Shown here piece after piece: positions 31,718 through 42,731 of a DNA stretch of 54,915 nt; the stretch's first letter is position 1, and the number at the start of each line of letters is the position of its first letter. The stretch lies in the NCBI GenBank assembly GCA_903772945.1, contig CAICTM010000646.1, positions 1 through 54,915 on the forward strand. The letters are read 5' to 3'. Source of the DNA: Seminavis robusta. Lineage: Eukaryota > Bacillariophyta > Bacillariophyceae > Naviculales > Naviculaceae. The notes beneath the pieces were generated by a model. It made no database searches. It was given only the letters and a program-made list of their open reading frames with translations, and was not told the DNA's origin. Made by a program: the position numbers and the translations under genes.

Positions 31718-34096
31718 GGTGTCAATGATATGGATCGTTCTTGCGGGAGATGAGAAAGCTGACTGTGATGGTTCGTTCGATTCTTGCGGAGTCACCTCTG
31801 TGGGTTGATCTGATTGATCTTTACTCAAGTCGTTGGTTAACTCGACGGACTGTTTTTGTTGTGGGGTTGTGGAGAGCGGAGTGGCTCGTTCGATTCTTTC
31901 TGCTTGATTGGTTTAGCGGCACTAGTACCCCTCACAAACAGTGAGGGTGGCCAGTATTGAGAATTCTCCAGAATGGAGTGCTTACTATCGATTTGAGAGT
32001 ACATGCATGAATCTTTTGGGGTCAGCATACTTATTTCCTTGGGCCCCTTTGGCACAAAAATATCAAGATTCGTTTCAAAGTGCACTCCCTAGAAATGGCA
32101 GATACGAGGGCCGTAATAGAGTTCCCATCTTAAATAAACGACAGCTTGTGACACCCGGTCTCATCGTCAAAAGAAAGAAACAGAGATTTAAAGTTGTATC
32201 AGCTATGGTAAGATTGATGCTCAGTTTAGGTTTCAGTGTTGACAGTTTATCGTTGCCTTGCTCTATTTGCTCGAAGTGCCTAATTACAGTGCAGAGAAAG
32301 CCAAAACATACAGGTGGCCAATGATTCCTCTTCGAGAGGTGCTCTACCTGGTAAAGCGGGCTGCGGCGAAATATCGGCCACTGTGGCCTCCCGATCCTGG
32401 ATGTCATCGGCGTCCTGCCTGAAGCTTCTCCATCGGTGGAGAAGCAACGCCATTACAGCATGTACTGGTACTGTACCGGTACATACAGGTAGTCTCAGCA
32501 TAGTGAAGATCGGCAGTCACGGAAGCGGCACTGCTGGCTCATTCGGCCTACAAGAACTATGCATATCCCCGAAGTCTAGTAGATCTACGATACGTACGGT
32601 ACAACCGAGTAACCCATTGCTTCCTGACTTGTTATTACACAAGGCAAACTGAGCGACGCTGTGGTTGCCGTGCAGTGGAAATTTTAGAGCCCGAGAGAGA
32701 ACACAACAGGTCAGTTTTGGTTCACTATGCCTGAGGGTTCAGTTTCACGTTTCTTCTGCTTACTTGTTCATTCAAAATTAAATGTTAGACTATTATTAAT
32801 AAAACAAGCAGGTACCAGTGCAATGAGGGAACTTTCGCAGTTTGAGCAGTTCCTCTTGGTTTCCCAGGTTGATAGTGACAACCGCCGCCGCTGCCTGGAA
32901 CCAAGTATCGTTTAACGTGTATTGGTGATGTGTTGTTGTATTACTGTATGAGATACTGTACTCAAAAGTGATTTAAGATATCACGTACCGGTATGCGTAT
33001 CCGCGACGAAAGGGTGCGAGAGAAGTCATGCCTGCCTGCATGACTCTGCATGCCTGCTTAGCGAGAATGTACCGGTGGCTCTGGGCTCTGGTACATGTAC
33101 CGGTACCATTACCTAAGAAATCACGAGTCGAGTCCCGCGTTCTAGCTTCGGAAACCTACCTGTGATCCAACAGTTTACCGTTGGGCTCCCAGGATGATTG
33201 CAGCCCCCAAAAATTTGACCTTCGATAGGGAAAATGCCCCACACCTTGACCCATGAGCGTCCACTACATGGAGTAGCTGTTTGGGAGATACATACTTGTG
33301 GCTGTGTAGCTCCCACATGTTCGCTACGGTACCGCCACAGAACTTCAATTTCTTTTGGTGAAGCTGGCTGAAGCTGGCTCTAATAGGGAATAGCAGTGAT
33401 GCAGTGATGAGATTGGTAAAAGCTAAAGAAATCTGCGGTGAAGGGCGTAGATTAGTTTAGCAATGGACACAGTCTGCATTTCGCACTTGGAGGCTAATTC
33501 CGACCATGTACGGTAGCCAGCATCGTGACTTGCGTACTCCTGGAAGCTTCATTTTGCTTGTTCACCGTCCCAGCAATATCGATATCATGAGGACTCGCAG
33601 CGGCACAAAAGAGTCACTCAATCAAAAACTCCTCGCTATTTCAAAGAACCAAATCCTACACTACCACACACCTACCGTACCTGCAAGCAATGTCGTAGTA
33701 GCTGTCGTAGTCGAGATGCTTCGATTGCATGGGAAAGACAGAGGTACGTACCAGCAGTCTAAAAATTGAAAGATATACCTACATACGTCAAAACTCAGTC
33801 ATGCAAAGTTTGCCTGGAGGTCAAAATGCGGATGAGTCAAAGCATTTATCTCACGCGGGGCGGGTCAATATGGAAATTTATTACACCGAAAGTCAAAAAC
33901 TATAGAATTATAGCCGGTACTCACGGCAAATACCACAGCGTTGCCTCTGTCTTTGGCCTACCGTGTTGGTTTGCGCGCGCATCATTACAGTAGTATGGTA
34001 GTGGACAACTACTACACGTGCTAACTAGCTAGTAGCTAGCTAGTAGTGGATGGAGATCAATCCGTTTCAGTTTACACCACACCAAAGCAACTGACC
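31718..34096. other. Long intergenic region upstream of the Crypton
   Basis: 2.4 kb without a recognisable gene. It has a near-perfect inverted repeat ATGTACTGGTAC / GTACCGGTACAT at 32460-32484, CATGCCTG repeats (33027-33060), further GTACCGG strings (32985, 33070-33110), and a CTAGCTAG run immediately before the Crypton frame (34021-34044). The left part is the upstream region of the TPR-like gene; the right part may include the 5' end of the Crypton. Confidence 0.4.
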
Positions 34097-36687
34097 ATGA
34101 CAAGTCGCATCATTGCAAGGCGACTGAAGTCTCCACCAAGGACCATAGCAGTCCAACAGGTATCCACCTCTCCTGGTGGCACAAGGACTGCTCATGTACT
34201 CCGGACTCCCAATGATGTTGCGTTGAATAGCCACCTGGAGCAATCTGTGTTGGAAATGAGGGAGGAGCTGAGGCCGACCAACACTCAGAAGGCACAAGAC
34301 CCCAAAGTGTTTGAATTCTTTGAGTACTGCGACCATGCTTATGAAGCAGATCCCTACAGGTATACTTTGAGCTATGAGAAAGTCTATCGGTTCTTCTATT
34401 ATCTTTGTTTTAGAGAGCAGAAGCCCAAGGGCAACACAAAGGCGCAGCGTGGCCTTGCAGTTGAAGACCGAGTCCATTTCAATGCAGACGAATTCGACAG
34501 TCTGATCAACCCAAACCGGGACTCTGCAACCTCGCAGCTCACCAGACCTTCGCCCAAGAAGCCAATCAGCCCTTCAGTATTCACTGCTTACAAAGCTGTC
34601 ATTCGCAAAATCTACAAAGTACAGATATCAAAGAGGGTATTAGCATTATCCTGGGATTTGATCTGGCAGGAGCCACTAGAAGAGCTATGCAAACATGTGA
34701 AGGAGCGAAAGCCTCTGGAGGATAGGAAAAATTGCCGAGAGAAGATTGATGGAGAGTTTTCTCCCTACATGATTGTGGAGCACTACTCGGCAATTGAGGA
34801 TCTCTTGTGGAATGACAGCATGCACGCAGTTGGAAACCGGTCAATTGCATGCCATCTCCGCCACCGCTACTGCTTTCTACATTTGACAACGGGAGTGTTG
34901 CGATGCGAGAGCCTTCATCGTGCTGAGTATAGTGACTTCTTGGGCATCAACCTTGCCAAAGGCGAGAACGACGTTCACTCCCCCTTTGTTATGGTGAACC
35001 AGATTCCAATCGGAAAAACAACACATGGCAGAAAGCAGTATGGCAGGGCAATTCGACACAAGAACGTCAATCACTGTGCAGTTGGTGCTTTTGCGTTTTA
35101 CACGATGTATCGATTTCACTGTACAGGCGAGTTCCAACACTTCACACTGGACGACTGGTTGGATAATGAGAAGTGGTTCCGTGTCAAAGTGCTGGTGGAC
35201 ATTGCCTGTCAAGACTACGAGAAGGAGATGCGCAATGACTCGTATGGGAAATCGATTAAGTCGATGCTGGACCGGCTGAAGCTATGCTGCAATAAGGTGC
35301 TGCACCTTGGCAGAAAGCTTGGAGCACGCATCTTAGAGTCTCTACAAGAAGAAGCAGAAGCCATTCGGCAGATCGGTCAGTGGAACAATGGAGTATACGA
35401 CAACTCGTACAGTTCGAAGCTACCAATGGGTCCTCTTAGAGCTGCTGCGGGGTATGCTGGTGGAGCAAAGAACGTCTACTTCAATACGCGGACAGCAGTT
35501 CTTCCCCCAGAAGATCTATTGGTCAAAACCCCCATCGGGAAATGGTGTTACGGGGCATATGAGGCGGTCTGTGAGCAGGCACCAAAGGAAAAGAATACAG
35601 TTGTGGCCGTACTGAAGTTCTTTTGCGAGCTCAATACCATATTCATCCAAGACGCAGCAGCAATGATGGTGTTGTCGCCGGATGATAGAGCCCACCACCC
35701 TATGTTTAAAGAGATGACAGTCTTTGCATCCAAAGAATTCGACGTAAGTGTACAGTGGGTTGAGTAAAGTTAAAGCTAACTATGCCCAACCTGAATTTGC
35801 GCTCCTTTTTTCAGGCCTTTACCGAAAAGATGAGAGTGGCCATGAACACCGAAAAGGATCCCTTTGACGCTAGCGTCGAACGACTTTTGCCAGGACTCCA
35901 CCAGTGGCACACTGCCAACAATCAAGCGATGAATCTCCTTGGCCAGAAGGTGGAGAGCATTGCTGATGTTCTTAGCAATGGTATCCAAAAGCTGGTTTCC
36001 TACACGGAAAGGGCAGAGATGTCGCGGCAAGAGCAACACAACAAACTTGCTTCTTTGTTAGAGGTTGGTTCTCGTGTTTTGCGCTGTGGTGGTTCTCCGG
36101 CCAGTACTGACAGCGACACAGTAGCAGTGCAGAAGGCGATTCACCAGCTTGCAGGTGGCTCTGTGCCTATGGACGTTGACAGTCCAGCAACCGACGATTT
36201 GGATATTGACATTGACATAGAGATCGACAGTCCCAGCACAGAAACTGAAGAACAGCAACCGAAACAGCTTCAACTTGGTGTTATTGCAGGTCCTGTGTCA
36301 CCGGTAACCGTGACAGCCATTGTTCCCATGTCTAACGAGAACTTTCGACTACAGCCCAAGCACAAGACACTATTGCTGCTTATGGACGAGTGGTGTGGCA
36401 CTGGTGATTTCGAAGATCCTTTGGGTGGTGTGGAAGGGCGCAACAACAAGTTTGGGAAATCGTGGAGGAAGCACTTCAATTCGGCCCACTACTCCAGGAC
36501 ACAGCGAGTGGTCAAAGGCATCAGAACGTATGCACAACAACAAAACATGAGCGATGTAGACGCATGTACCGTGCTTCAAGAAACGTATCAGAAAGAGTGC
36601 AAGTGCTCGGTTTCGAATATGGTTGAATGGCTCCTGTCGAACAATCTGCTGGAAAAGGGGGCTTCACGGGGACGCACTAAGAAGTAG
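34097..36687 (+). mobile_element. Crypton transposon: tyrosine recombinase with GCR1_C-like DNA-binding tail, 839 aa
   Basis: Exons 34097-35743 (549 codons) and 35815-36687 (290 codons plus stop) join in phase 0; the 71-bp intron is GTAAGT...TTTTTTCAG. The recombinase core has all tyrosine-recombinase signatures: TTGVLRCESLHRAEYSDF with the first Arg (R269), HLGR (H403-R406) as the HxxR box, GQW (W429) and the nucleophile candidate Y438 (or Y434) in YDNSYSSKLP. The continuation MGPLRAAAGY resembles the Ndc10_II/fungal Crypton pattern. After a coiled-coil-like linker (FTEKMRVAMNTE ... ALNLL-type helices) and an acidic stretch (DDLDIDIDIEID), residues about 725-815 contain MDEWCGTGDFEDPLGGVEGR and FGKSWRKHFNS followed by YSRTQRVVKGI, matching GCR1_C DNA-binding domains. 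Cryptons cut and paste DNA via a circular intermediate and encode only this gene. No stop or frameshift interrupts it. Element ends were not resolved; Cryptons have only very short terminal repeats. Confidence 0.85.
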
Positions 36688-36875
36688 AAGCTCTAATAGA
36701 AGTAGTTACTTAGTTACATTTTAACAGTAGCGCATTTCGCTCCTTGTCATTGCCATGGTCGGTGTTGAAACACTCTTGTTGACTGGAAGCGATCTAGTTA
36801 CTAGTGTTGCTGTAAGAGAGGTGCGTGACTTTAAAATGATTACTAAGTAATAAGGGCTTAACACGGCAGATCTAA

Positions 36876-37316
36876 CTAAAACCCACTGGGAAGGTTGCTT
36901 TCGCGCAAGAAGTCCTCCAGCTGCTGGCACCGGTTGTCCAACTGAATCACCCTCTCCTCCAACCTCCTCACCTGACAATGGAGCTCTTCACGTTCTCTAT
37001 CAGAGACCAAAAGGCGACGATGAAGCTCCCCCAAGTCGAATTGGCGGCGATAGTTTTCCGAACGACGGTTGTCGCGCCAAGCTCCAACACGAGCAATGTA
37101 ATCCACGTAGCGAGTTACACCACGTTCGGCTGGCCCTTCGGAAATCTCTTGAAGGGACCACCAACTCACGGTGATATTTCTGCCACTCTGGAGCTCAACG
37201 CTACAGACCGAGTCATTCAACGCCTCAATGAACGTACCCACCTCATGGCCATTAGAAGTAGCACTCTTGACCAGAACGGAGGTTCCTGGGGCATAATCTT
37301 TCTTCGTTTTCGTCAT
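36876..37316 (-). CDS. Hypothetical coiled-coil protein, 146 aa
   Basis: ATG at 37316, 146 codons, intronless. Residues 8-60 (YAPGTSVLVKSATSNGHEVG, WWSLQEI) have the beta-rich look of a small Tudor/SH3-like barrel; residues 95-140 (LGELHRRLLVSDREREELHC, LEERVIQLDNRCQQLEDFL) form a clear coiled coil. Family not recognised. It lies 188 bp from the 3' end of the Crypton, convergent to it. Could be a chromatin-associated adaptor, but nothing in the sequence proves that. Confidence 0.6.
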   Translation of the reverse strand: MTKTKKDYAPGTSVLVKSATSNGHEVGTFIEALNDSVCSVELQSGRNITVSWWSLQEISEGPAERGVTRYVDYIARVGAWRDNRRSENYRRQFDLGELHRRLLVSDREREELHCQVRRLEERVIQLDNRCQQLEDFLRESNLPSGF

Positions 37317-38024
37317 GTCGATCGTTGTAGTATTGTGGTGCTTGTAGGAGTGTCGAACTGTACCGGTAGAGTACTCCTACCCTCATTTTTTCGTCATTGG
37401 CTTCATGTGTCATTTTTCGTAGAGTGAGAAACCGATTTCCTAAAGTGAGAAACCCATGGATGACTGAATGTCTGGATGGTTAGCTTAAGAGTGACGTTGG
37501 CTTCTCATTGAGTACCGGTGGTCAAGTTCCAGTACCGTTTTCCGAACCTCTGGGGATGCGCGCGATCCGTTCTCTGGTGATGCTTCTTTGGTATTCCCTG
37601 TGCAGATTTGAATTTGGCCTATCGTCGAGTCTACCCTACTGTTTATCCCATAGTGAATAGTAGATCAGACCCAAGTCAAAACCAAATCTCGAGTCAAAAT
37701 CCAACTTTGACTCACTCGATGGAAGCACGCACAAGCCCAGTCTAAAGCCAATCCTACGAAGGACAGACATAACTAATAAGGGTATATTATTTGCAGCTCT
37801 GCAGGGCAATACTTTGTTACTCATGAGTTACTCAGTCACGAGATGACGTCTTCGGAAAACGAGGACGAACGCAAGATCTCTTGTGACGATGATGAGAACC
37901 TTGGCCAAGGAAAAGACGATGAAAAAGCTACCACACCACAACAATTCGGCTTTACAACTCGCCATAGCAACTATAATAGCTAGCTAGCAAGAGAGAATAT
38001 CTATTGAGTATTAGCGGTTGCACG
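37317..38024. promoter_or_regulatory. Divergent upstream region, with a small 46-codon frame
   Basis: Between the coiled-coil gene and the DUF3119 gene. GTACCGGTAGAGTAC-type strings near 37360-37376 and 37513-37545. A 46-codon ATG frame (37843-37983, Asp/Glu-rich) ends 41 bp before the DUF3119 start; it may be an upstream ORF or chance. CTAGCTAGC at 37980-37988. Confidence 0.35.
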
Positions 38025-38789
38025 ATGAAGATCCTTTCGACGGTTGTACCATGCATGATGATGGCCTTGTCATCCGATGCCTTTGTCAGCACTCCTAAAT
38101 CCCATCGGAGTGCTGCCTCGGCTATTACCATCCTGCAAGAAAGCAAGAGTCCTCTGGACATGTTTGGTGGAATTGGTGAAACTCTCTCGAAGGAAATTGG
38201 TTCTCTGTTGAAATCCAAGGAAGACACGGCGGTCAAAGCAGTGGAAGAAAAAGAAGCCAAGCCAACAATTCCAGATGTCGTGATAGACTCTGACTACAAA
38301 CTGGGCGCCATTTTCTTGGCGGGTGGCATTTTGCTGGATTTGATCCCCTATATTCAATTAACCCTGGGTCCGTTTGTGACACTCTTGGGAATCCTATTTG
38401 TGGTACAAACAGCCCGTCTTCGATTTTGCTTTGATGATACGTCTTTTGAACTCCGAACCACCGGTGGCGACGAGAACGAAGGAAATTTGGGACAAACCGG
38501 AGAGAACATTGTCGTGGGAGGCGAAAATCGTTGGACGTACGATTCCTTTGTCAATTACGACTTCTTCCCAGAAGGATGGATTGATCAGCCACAGGGACCC
38601 ATTTTGGTGTACTTTAAGGAAACTCAGACTCCCTCCGAAAACTGGAATGATGGACCCGGACAAAGTGCCAATTCACCGGAAGCTCTAGCCAACGGAGCCA
38701 AACCTGGACAGGTACATTTCTTCCCTGCTATTTGCAATTCAAAACAGCTCCGAGACGAATTTGCACGACGGGGCTGTGCCAAGCTTTAA
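38025..38789 (+). CDS. DUF3119-family plastid protein, 254 aa
   Basis: First ATG at 38025. MKILSTVVPCMMMALSSDAF is a signal peptide ending SSDAF-VSTP, a good ASAFAP-type motif with Phe at +1, followed by a Ser/Arg/Lys-rich transit segment (STPKSHRSAASAI), so plastid targeting is well supported. The mature part has a Lys/Glu-rich helix, two hydrophobic segments (KLGAIFLAGGILLDLIPYIQ and LGPFVTLLGILFVVQTARLR), then FCFDDTSFEL, the signature GENIVVGGENRWTYDSFVNY and a C-terminal VHFFPAICNSKQLRDEF. These match the DUF3119 family of cyanobacteria and plastids, whose function is not established. It probably sits in the thylakoid or inner envelope membrane. Confidence 0.85.
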   Translation: MKILSTVVPCMMMALSSDAFVSTPKSHRSAASAITILQESKSPLDMFGGIGETLSKEIGSLLKSKEDTAVKAVEEKEAKPTIPDVVIDSDYKLGAIFLAGGILLDLIPYIQLTLGPFVTLLGILFVVQTARLRFCFDDTSFELRTTGGDENEGNLGQTGENIVVGGENRWTYDSFVNYDFFPEGWIDQPQGPILVYFKETQTPSENWNDGPGQSANSPEALANGAKPGQVHFFPAICNSKQLRDEFARRGCAKL

Positions 38790-40199
38790 AACGGATGGAA
38801 GACGCAACAGTTGAAGTCCAACTGGCCTGGTTTGGATTTACTGTACCTTCACCAAATTCAACCCCATTTATTTTTTAGTGGGCTCTGTGTTCTTCTGCAA
38901 TATCACTTACTGTACTTAGCTAAAGATACGGTATCTCTTGCAAGCCATTTGGATCCTCTTTTCTTTCTCCAAGTCAAGTTGTCAACCGATGCATCGATCT
39001 ACCGTACTGGTAAAATCCTAACCCAGCTTCTTTAATGAAGCTCTCTAGCTAGTACCGGTAGGTGGCTCGTGGCGGGGATAGCTCTCGGGGATCTCCGGAA
39101 ACAACCTGGAGGTGCTTCCTTGCGAACCGCATCAACGGCCGTCTACATCAACATGTAGCTACTCGCTAGTACGCCTTTTCAACCTTGTATGACCTTTCTA
39201 CCGTAGAAAACAAGATCTATCAAATAGAAGGGTACTGCCATTCGGAAAAAACTTCTTTCGAGCAACTGGCGGCTACTGGAAAAGGATTGTTTTGATGCAA
39301 CGATGCAGCCAATCAGCAGCCATAGTGTTTTGGATCATGGCGTCAAAAGGGGCATGAACATATTTATTTGTAACATTATTCTGGTTGGTCGTCATTGGTT
39401 TCTTGTGGTTGAAATAGGCCTACAAAAAGCTCTTGTGGTGATTTCTCCGAACCAACACTGTAGGTTGAAGCAGGCAGTAGGGTGCTATAGCTAGAGGGAA
39501 CAGTAAAGGCAGTTTCTCTCTCCCATTCCAGTGGTCTTTGTCACATACAGGTGGACCGGTGAGGATGTGCATCTATTGCCTTTTGGATCTGGTTAGACTA
39601 ACATGGAGCAAGAGCCTGCCTCATGTCACGCTACTGGTAGTAGAATCAGACTTAGTTACTAAATGTGTGGCACCCTCCAGGATTCTTGCAATTAATTGTT
39701 GGCTTTGAACAAGTACCTTCGATTAGCTGGATTGTTCATTCCAACGAAGAAGTCACGGTACCGGTAGCGTCTAGCTAATAGCAGACCCGGAATTTTCTCA
39801 CTGGAGAAATTGAGGTTTGGTTACCTATGATGCCATCTTCACCTCCAGTGGGAGGGAGAACAATTGGTTTCCTCCTCAACCGGTTAGATTCTCCAATAGT
39901 CGTAGGGCCATGTTACGTCATCGACAATCATCAAGCATGTCTGGACTTCGAGACATAGACATGGCTACAGCGTCAACCGATCCGATAGAGATACCGTACC
40001 GTGATGGGATCTAGCTGGTAGATCGTAGGGAGAGTATGTGGTATGGGTATCATGAATAAAAATGGAAGTTAGCAGTAGCTTTTTAAAATCATCTAATCTA
40101 CAATGGATGCCCGAAAGCCCGGCAGGCCGTATCGGTTTGCTAAAGGTGAACAGTTGTGCATGTGAGCCATGAAGCAAAATAGCTATGATAGCGAGGAGC
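38790..40199. other. Convergent intergenic region
   Basis: 1.4 kb between the DUF3119 gene and the second TPR-like gene. GTACCGGTA strings at about 39050 and 39757; no reading frame of substance recognised. Confidence 0.4.
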
Positions 40200-40886
40200 T
40201 CAGGCGCATCTTGCCGTCATGGGGGGCTTGGTTAGCAAAAGGTTCAAAAGGATTTCGTCCTTGGAGGGACTGTCCATGCGGAACAATCCATTTTCAAAGA
40301 CTTGAATCGACGCCTTGATCCTCTCGAGATGTTGGAGCGATTCCTCAAAGCAATCGAGCTCGTAGTAGAAAATGTGCGCCAAGTTGTTGCGGATGAGGAC
40401 CTGGACGCAACCAACATTGGCACTTTCTTCGGGCAGACCATCTGCGACACTCAAAGCTTGCTCGTAGATTCTGGACGCTGTGAGAAAGAGCTGACGGGTG
40501 CCCGTTAGCATCGCCTTCCTGTGGTACGTCAACGCCATGTTGAAGAGGGAGAGGCAGCTGCAGAAACAGACGTCTTGGAGACTCGGCACCTCACCATCGC
40601 CAAATTGAAACAACAGTGCCTCTCCAAAGACAAAGAAGCGCTCGTCAGCGACTCCAGGAGATGGTACGGAGGAAACCAATGCCGGGTGTAACGCGCCTCC
40701 GTCGGCCTCCGCGATCTCGAGATTGTTCGAGAGGAAACCAAGCATTTCCAACGCGCCCTTGAATGATCTGTGTGCTTCCTTTTCATTGCCACACGCCAAG
40801 GCAATGGCTCCTTGGTGGTTGAGACCAGAGATTTGGTTTTGAAGAGTAATAGTCAAGGCCGCCATGTTTGGTCTGTTATTATGCAT
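40200..40886 (-). CDS. TPR-like repeat protein, 228 aa (paralogue of the gene at 30800)
   Basis: First ATG of the frame at 40886 (MHNNRPNMAALT); a second ATG at 40865 is equally possible. Helical pairs: HQGAIALACGNEKEAHRSFK with GALEMLGFL near 25-50, LSLFNMALTYHRKAML and ASRIYEQALSVADGL in the middle, IRNNLAHIFYYELDCFEESL followed by QHLERIKASI near the end. Each aligns by position and pattern with a segment of the 305-aa protein at 30800-31717: FNMxxxYHxxA, and NNxxHIxxxxxxFxES. The protein is shorter because the Ser-rich insert is missing. No catalytic domain. Function unknown; a lineage-specific TPR-like family is likely. Confidence 0.7.
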   Translation of the reverse strand: MHNNRPNMAALTITLQNQISGLNHQGAIALACGNEKEAHRSFKGALEMLGFLSNNLEIAEADGGALHPALVSSVPSPGVADERFFVFGEALLFQFGDGEVPSLQDVCFCSCLSLFNMALTYHRKAMLTGTRQLFLTASRIYEQALSVADGLPEESANVGCVQVLIRNNLAHIFYYELDCFEESLQHLERIKASIQVFENGLFRMDSPSKDEILLNLLLTKPPMTARCA

Positions 40887-42731
40887 ATATCTTGCTGGCC
40901 GCTTTTCGTCCAAGCCTTTTGTATGTTTTATGAGCACAAGTTGGAACGAGAAGGTCTTCTCGTTTTGTGACAACCCAGAACTCAGCCTCGTCAATGACGG
41001 TGCGTGAGCTGGCTGTGTGCAGGCTGGAGACAATCAGGAATCAAGAATCAATCTCCCAGTGTTGATCCAAGAGTATCCAAGTACCTGGTACCAGCACCAG
41101 CACACAGAATTTTGTTGGCGCCTCCTCAAGAAAAATTGCATGTGTCCATCCACAAACGACAGTTCGACACTACTGTATTAGCTACTGTACTGTATTCAAT
41201 CATATTACCGTACCGGTACAGTGGAGGAGCCGCGACAGTCATAGTGCTTGAAGACAACGGGCATCAAATCTGGCATTATGTTAAATCCTCAAATGTAATG
41301 AAGAAGCAATGATATTAAGTACAGTAGATTATTACGTTTAGGAACTATGACTCGTTTTTGACCATTACCAAAAATTTTAAAGGGAGTGCTTCTTTTCTCT
41401 TAGATATTAGATATTAATAGTTCAATGACGTCAAAGTCTACTCGTTGCACCAGCAAAAAACCAGAACCTGAAAGTTCTAAGCAGAACCGGTGAGAGAACA
41501 TTCTGGTGGCAGCGATCTTATATAAAATATGACTTACTACCTGACTTGCGTCATGGATGATTTTGCGGCGACCTCTCTTGGGATCCCGGGCTCCCGGGTA
41601 CCCAAGTACATGGTACAGTACTGTACCGGTTTTGCTCAGCCTACCGCTAGCTAGCTCTGCTCCAGTGTGCAGTGCACATTATACATTATGGCACTGGTGT
41701 TCTGCGAATCTTGAGTCGCTTGACTACTGCCAGCTGTGATTGTACCGTAGCTGATGGTGCAGCGGTGCAGCACAACCATGTGGCTCGCACCTGAGTCTCC
41801 AGGTCTGACACAACGAAGCATTGCTTGGAAAACTTTGCTTAATCTTCAAGCAAATTACAAAATTATCCAGTAGCAGCTGTGACAGTGTCAACGTCAGAAT
41901 CTGACGGAATGAAAGCTTCAATCGATAGTCAAGTAAAACGACAACTGGGCAGACATTTATTTGCCACTCCAGCCAGCTACTAGCAATGAATCTCACAGGT
42001 TTTGGCAGGCAATACTGGTTGGTGGCAGGCAATACTGCTCTTTGAAGATGGCAATGCAGTTGACCAGCAACAAAGCTTCTTCAACTTATGCTCAGTTCAG
42101 GCGACTGAAAACCACTGAAACCTGTGAAAGGCACACTTTAAGAGTTTGCAGGTGGCGAGCGACGCTCTGCTTGTGTAGTGGCTGACTTGATGCAAAAGGA
42201 GCTCCTGGCTTGGAATGCACTCGGTCTCTCCTTAGGCTCTTTTAAAAAAGAGAATGAACAGCCTTTAGGATAAAAGGTTGAGGGGCTTCGCTCGCTCGCC
42301 GTTTCTGGACAAAGCCACTGGTGCGCAAATACCTCGCTTAGGAGGTGAGATGATGCTTTTCTAACCGAAAAAGACCTCAAAGCGCATGCATGACCGGAAT
42401 CAGGAAGTCCTTGAGGGTTGGTCGTCATTGGGTTCATTGTAGAGCTTCAACGTACCCGGCACAAAAAGTCCAATGAAGCATCCATTCAATCCCAAAGATT
42501 CGATTTGTTTTGCTCCGACATAAGTTAGTTTAATCCGCCTTTCCGACTTCGAAAACCAGACTCTCCAAGCCGACAGAGCTAGATAACATTCCAGGTGCGA
42601 AACCTCGGGACATCGGTTGACGCGTCCATCGGATCCTCTGTGTGCATGGACCGCTAACATCAGCTTCCTTTTGGACCCGCACAAGGCATGAAAAGGACGC
42701 CCTTTCTGATTCGGAGAGAAGACATCGGGAG
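40887..42731. promoter_or_regulatory. Divergent upstream region of the TPR-like and HDAC genes
   Basis: 1.8 kb without a convincing gene. It has a perfect 16-bp palindrome at 41612-41627, ACCGTACCGGTACAG at 41208-41222, and a GCTAGCTAGC at 41647-41656. Minus-strand frames over 42138-42948 overlap the HDAC 5' end and look like shadows. Confidence 0.35.

Noticed and set aside
31941..32652. Frames of 110-127 codons on both strands
   Set aside because: Overlapping, mostly lacking an ATG, no motif or splice continuity.
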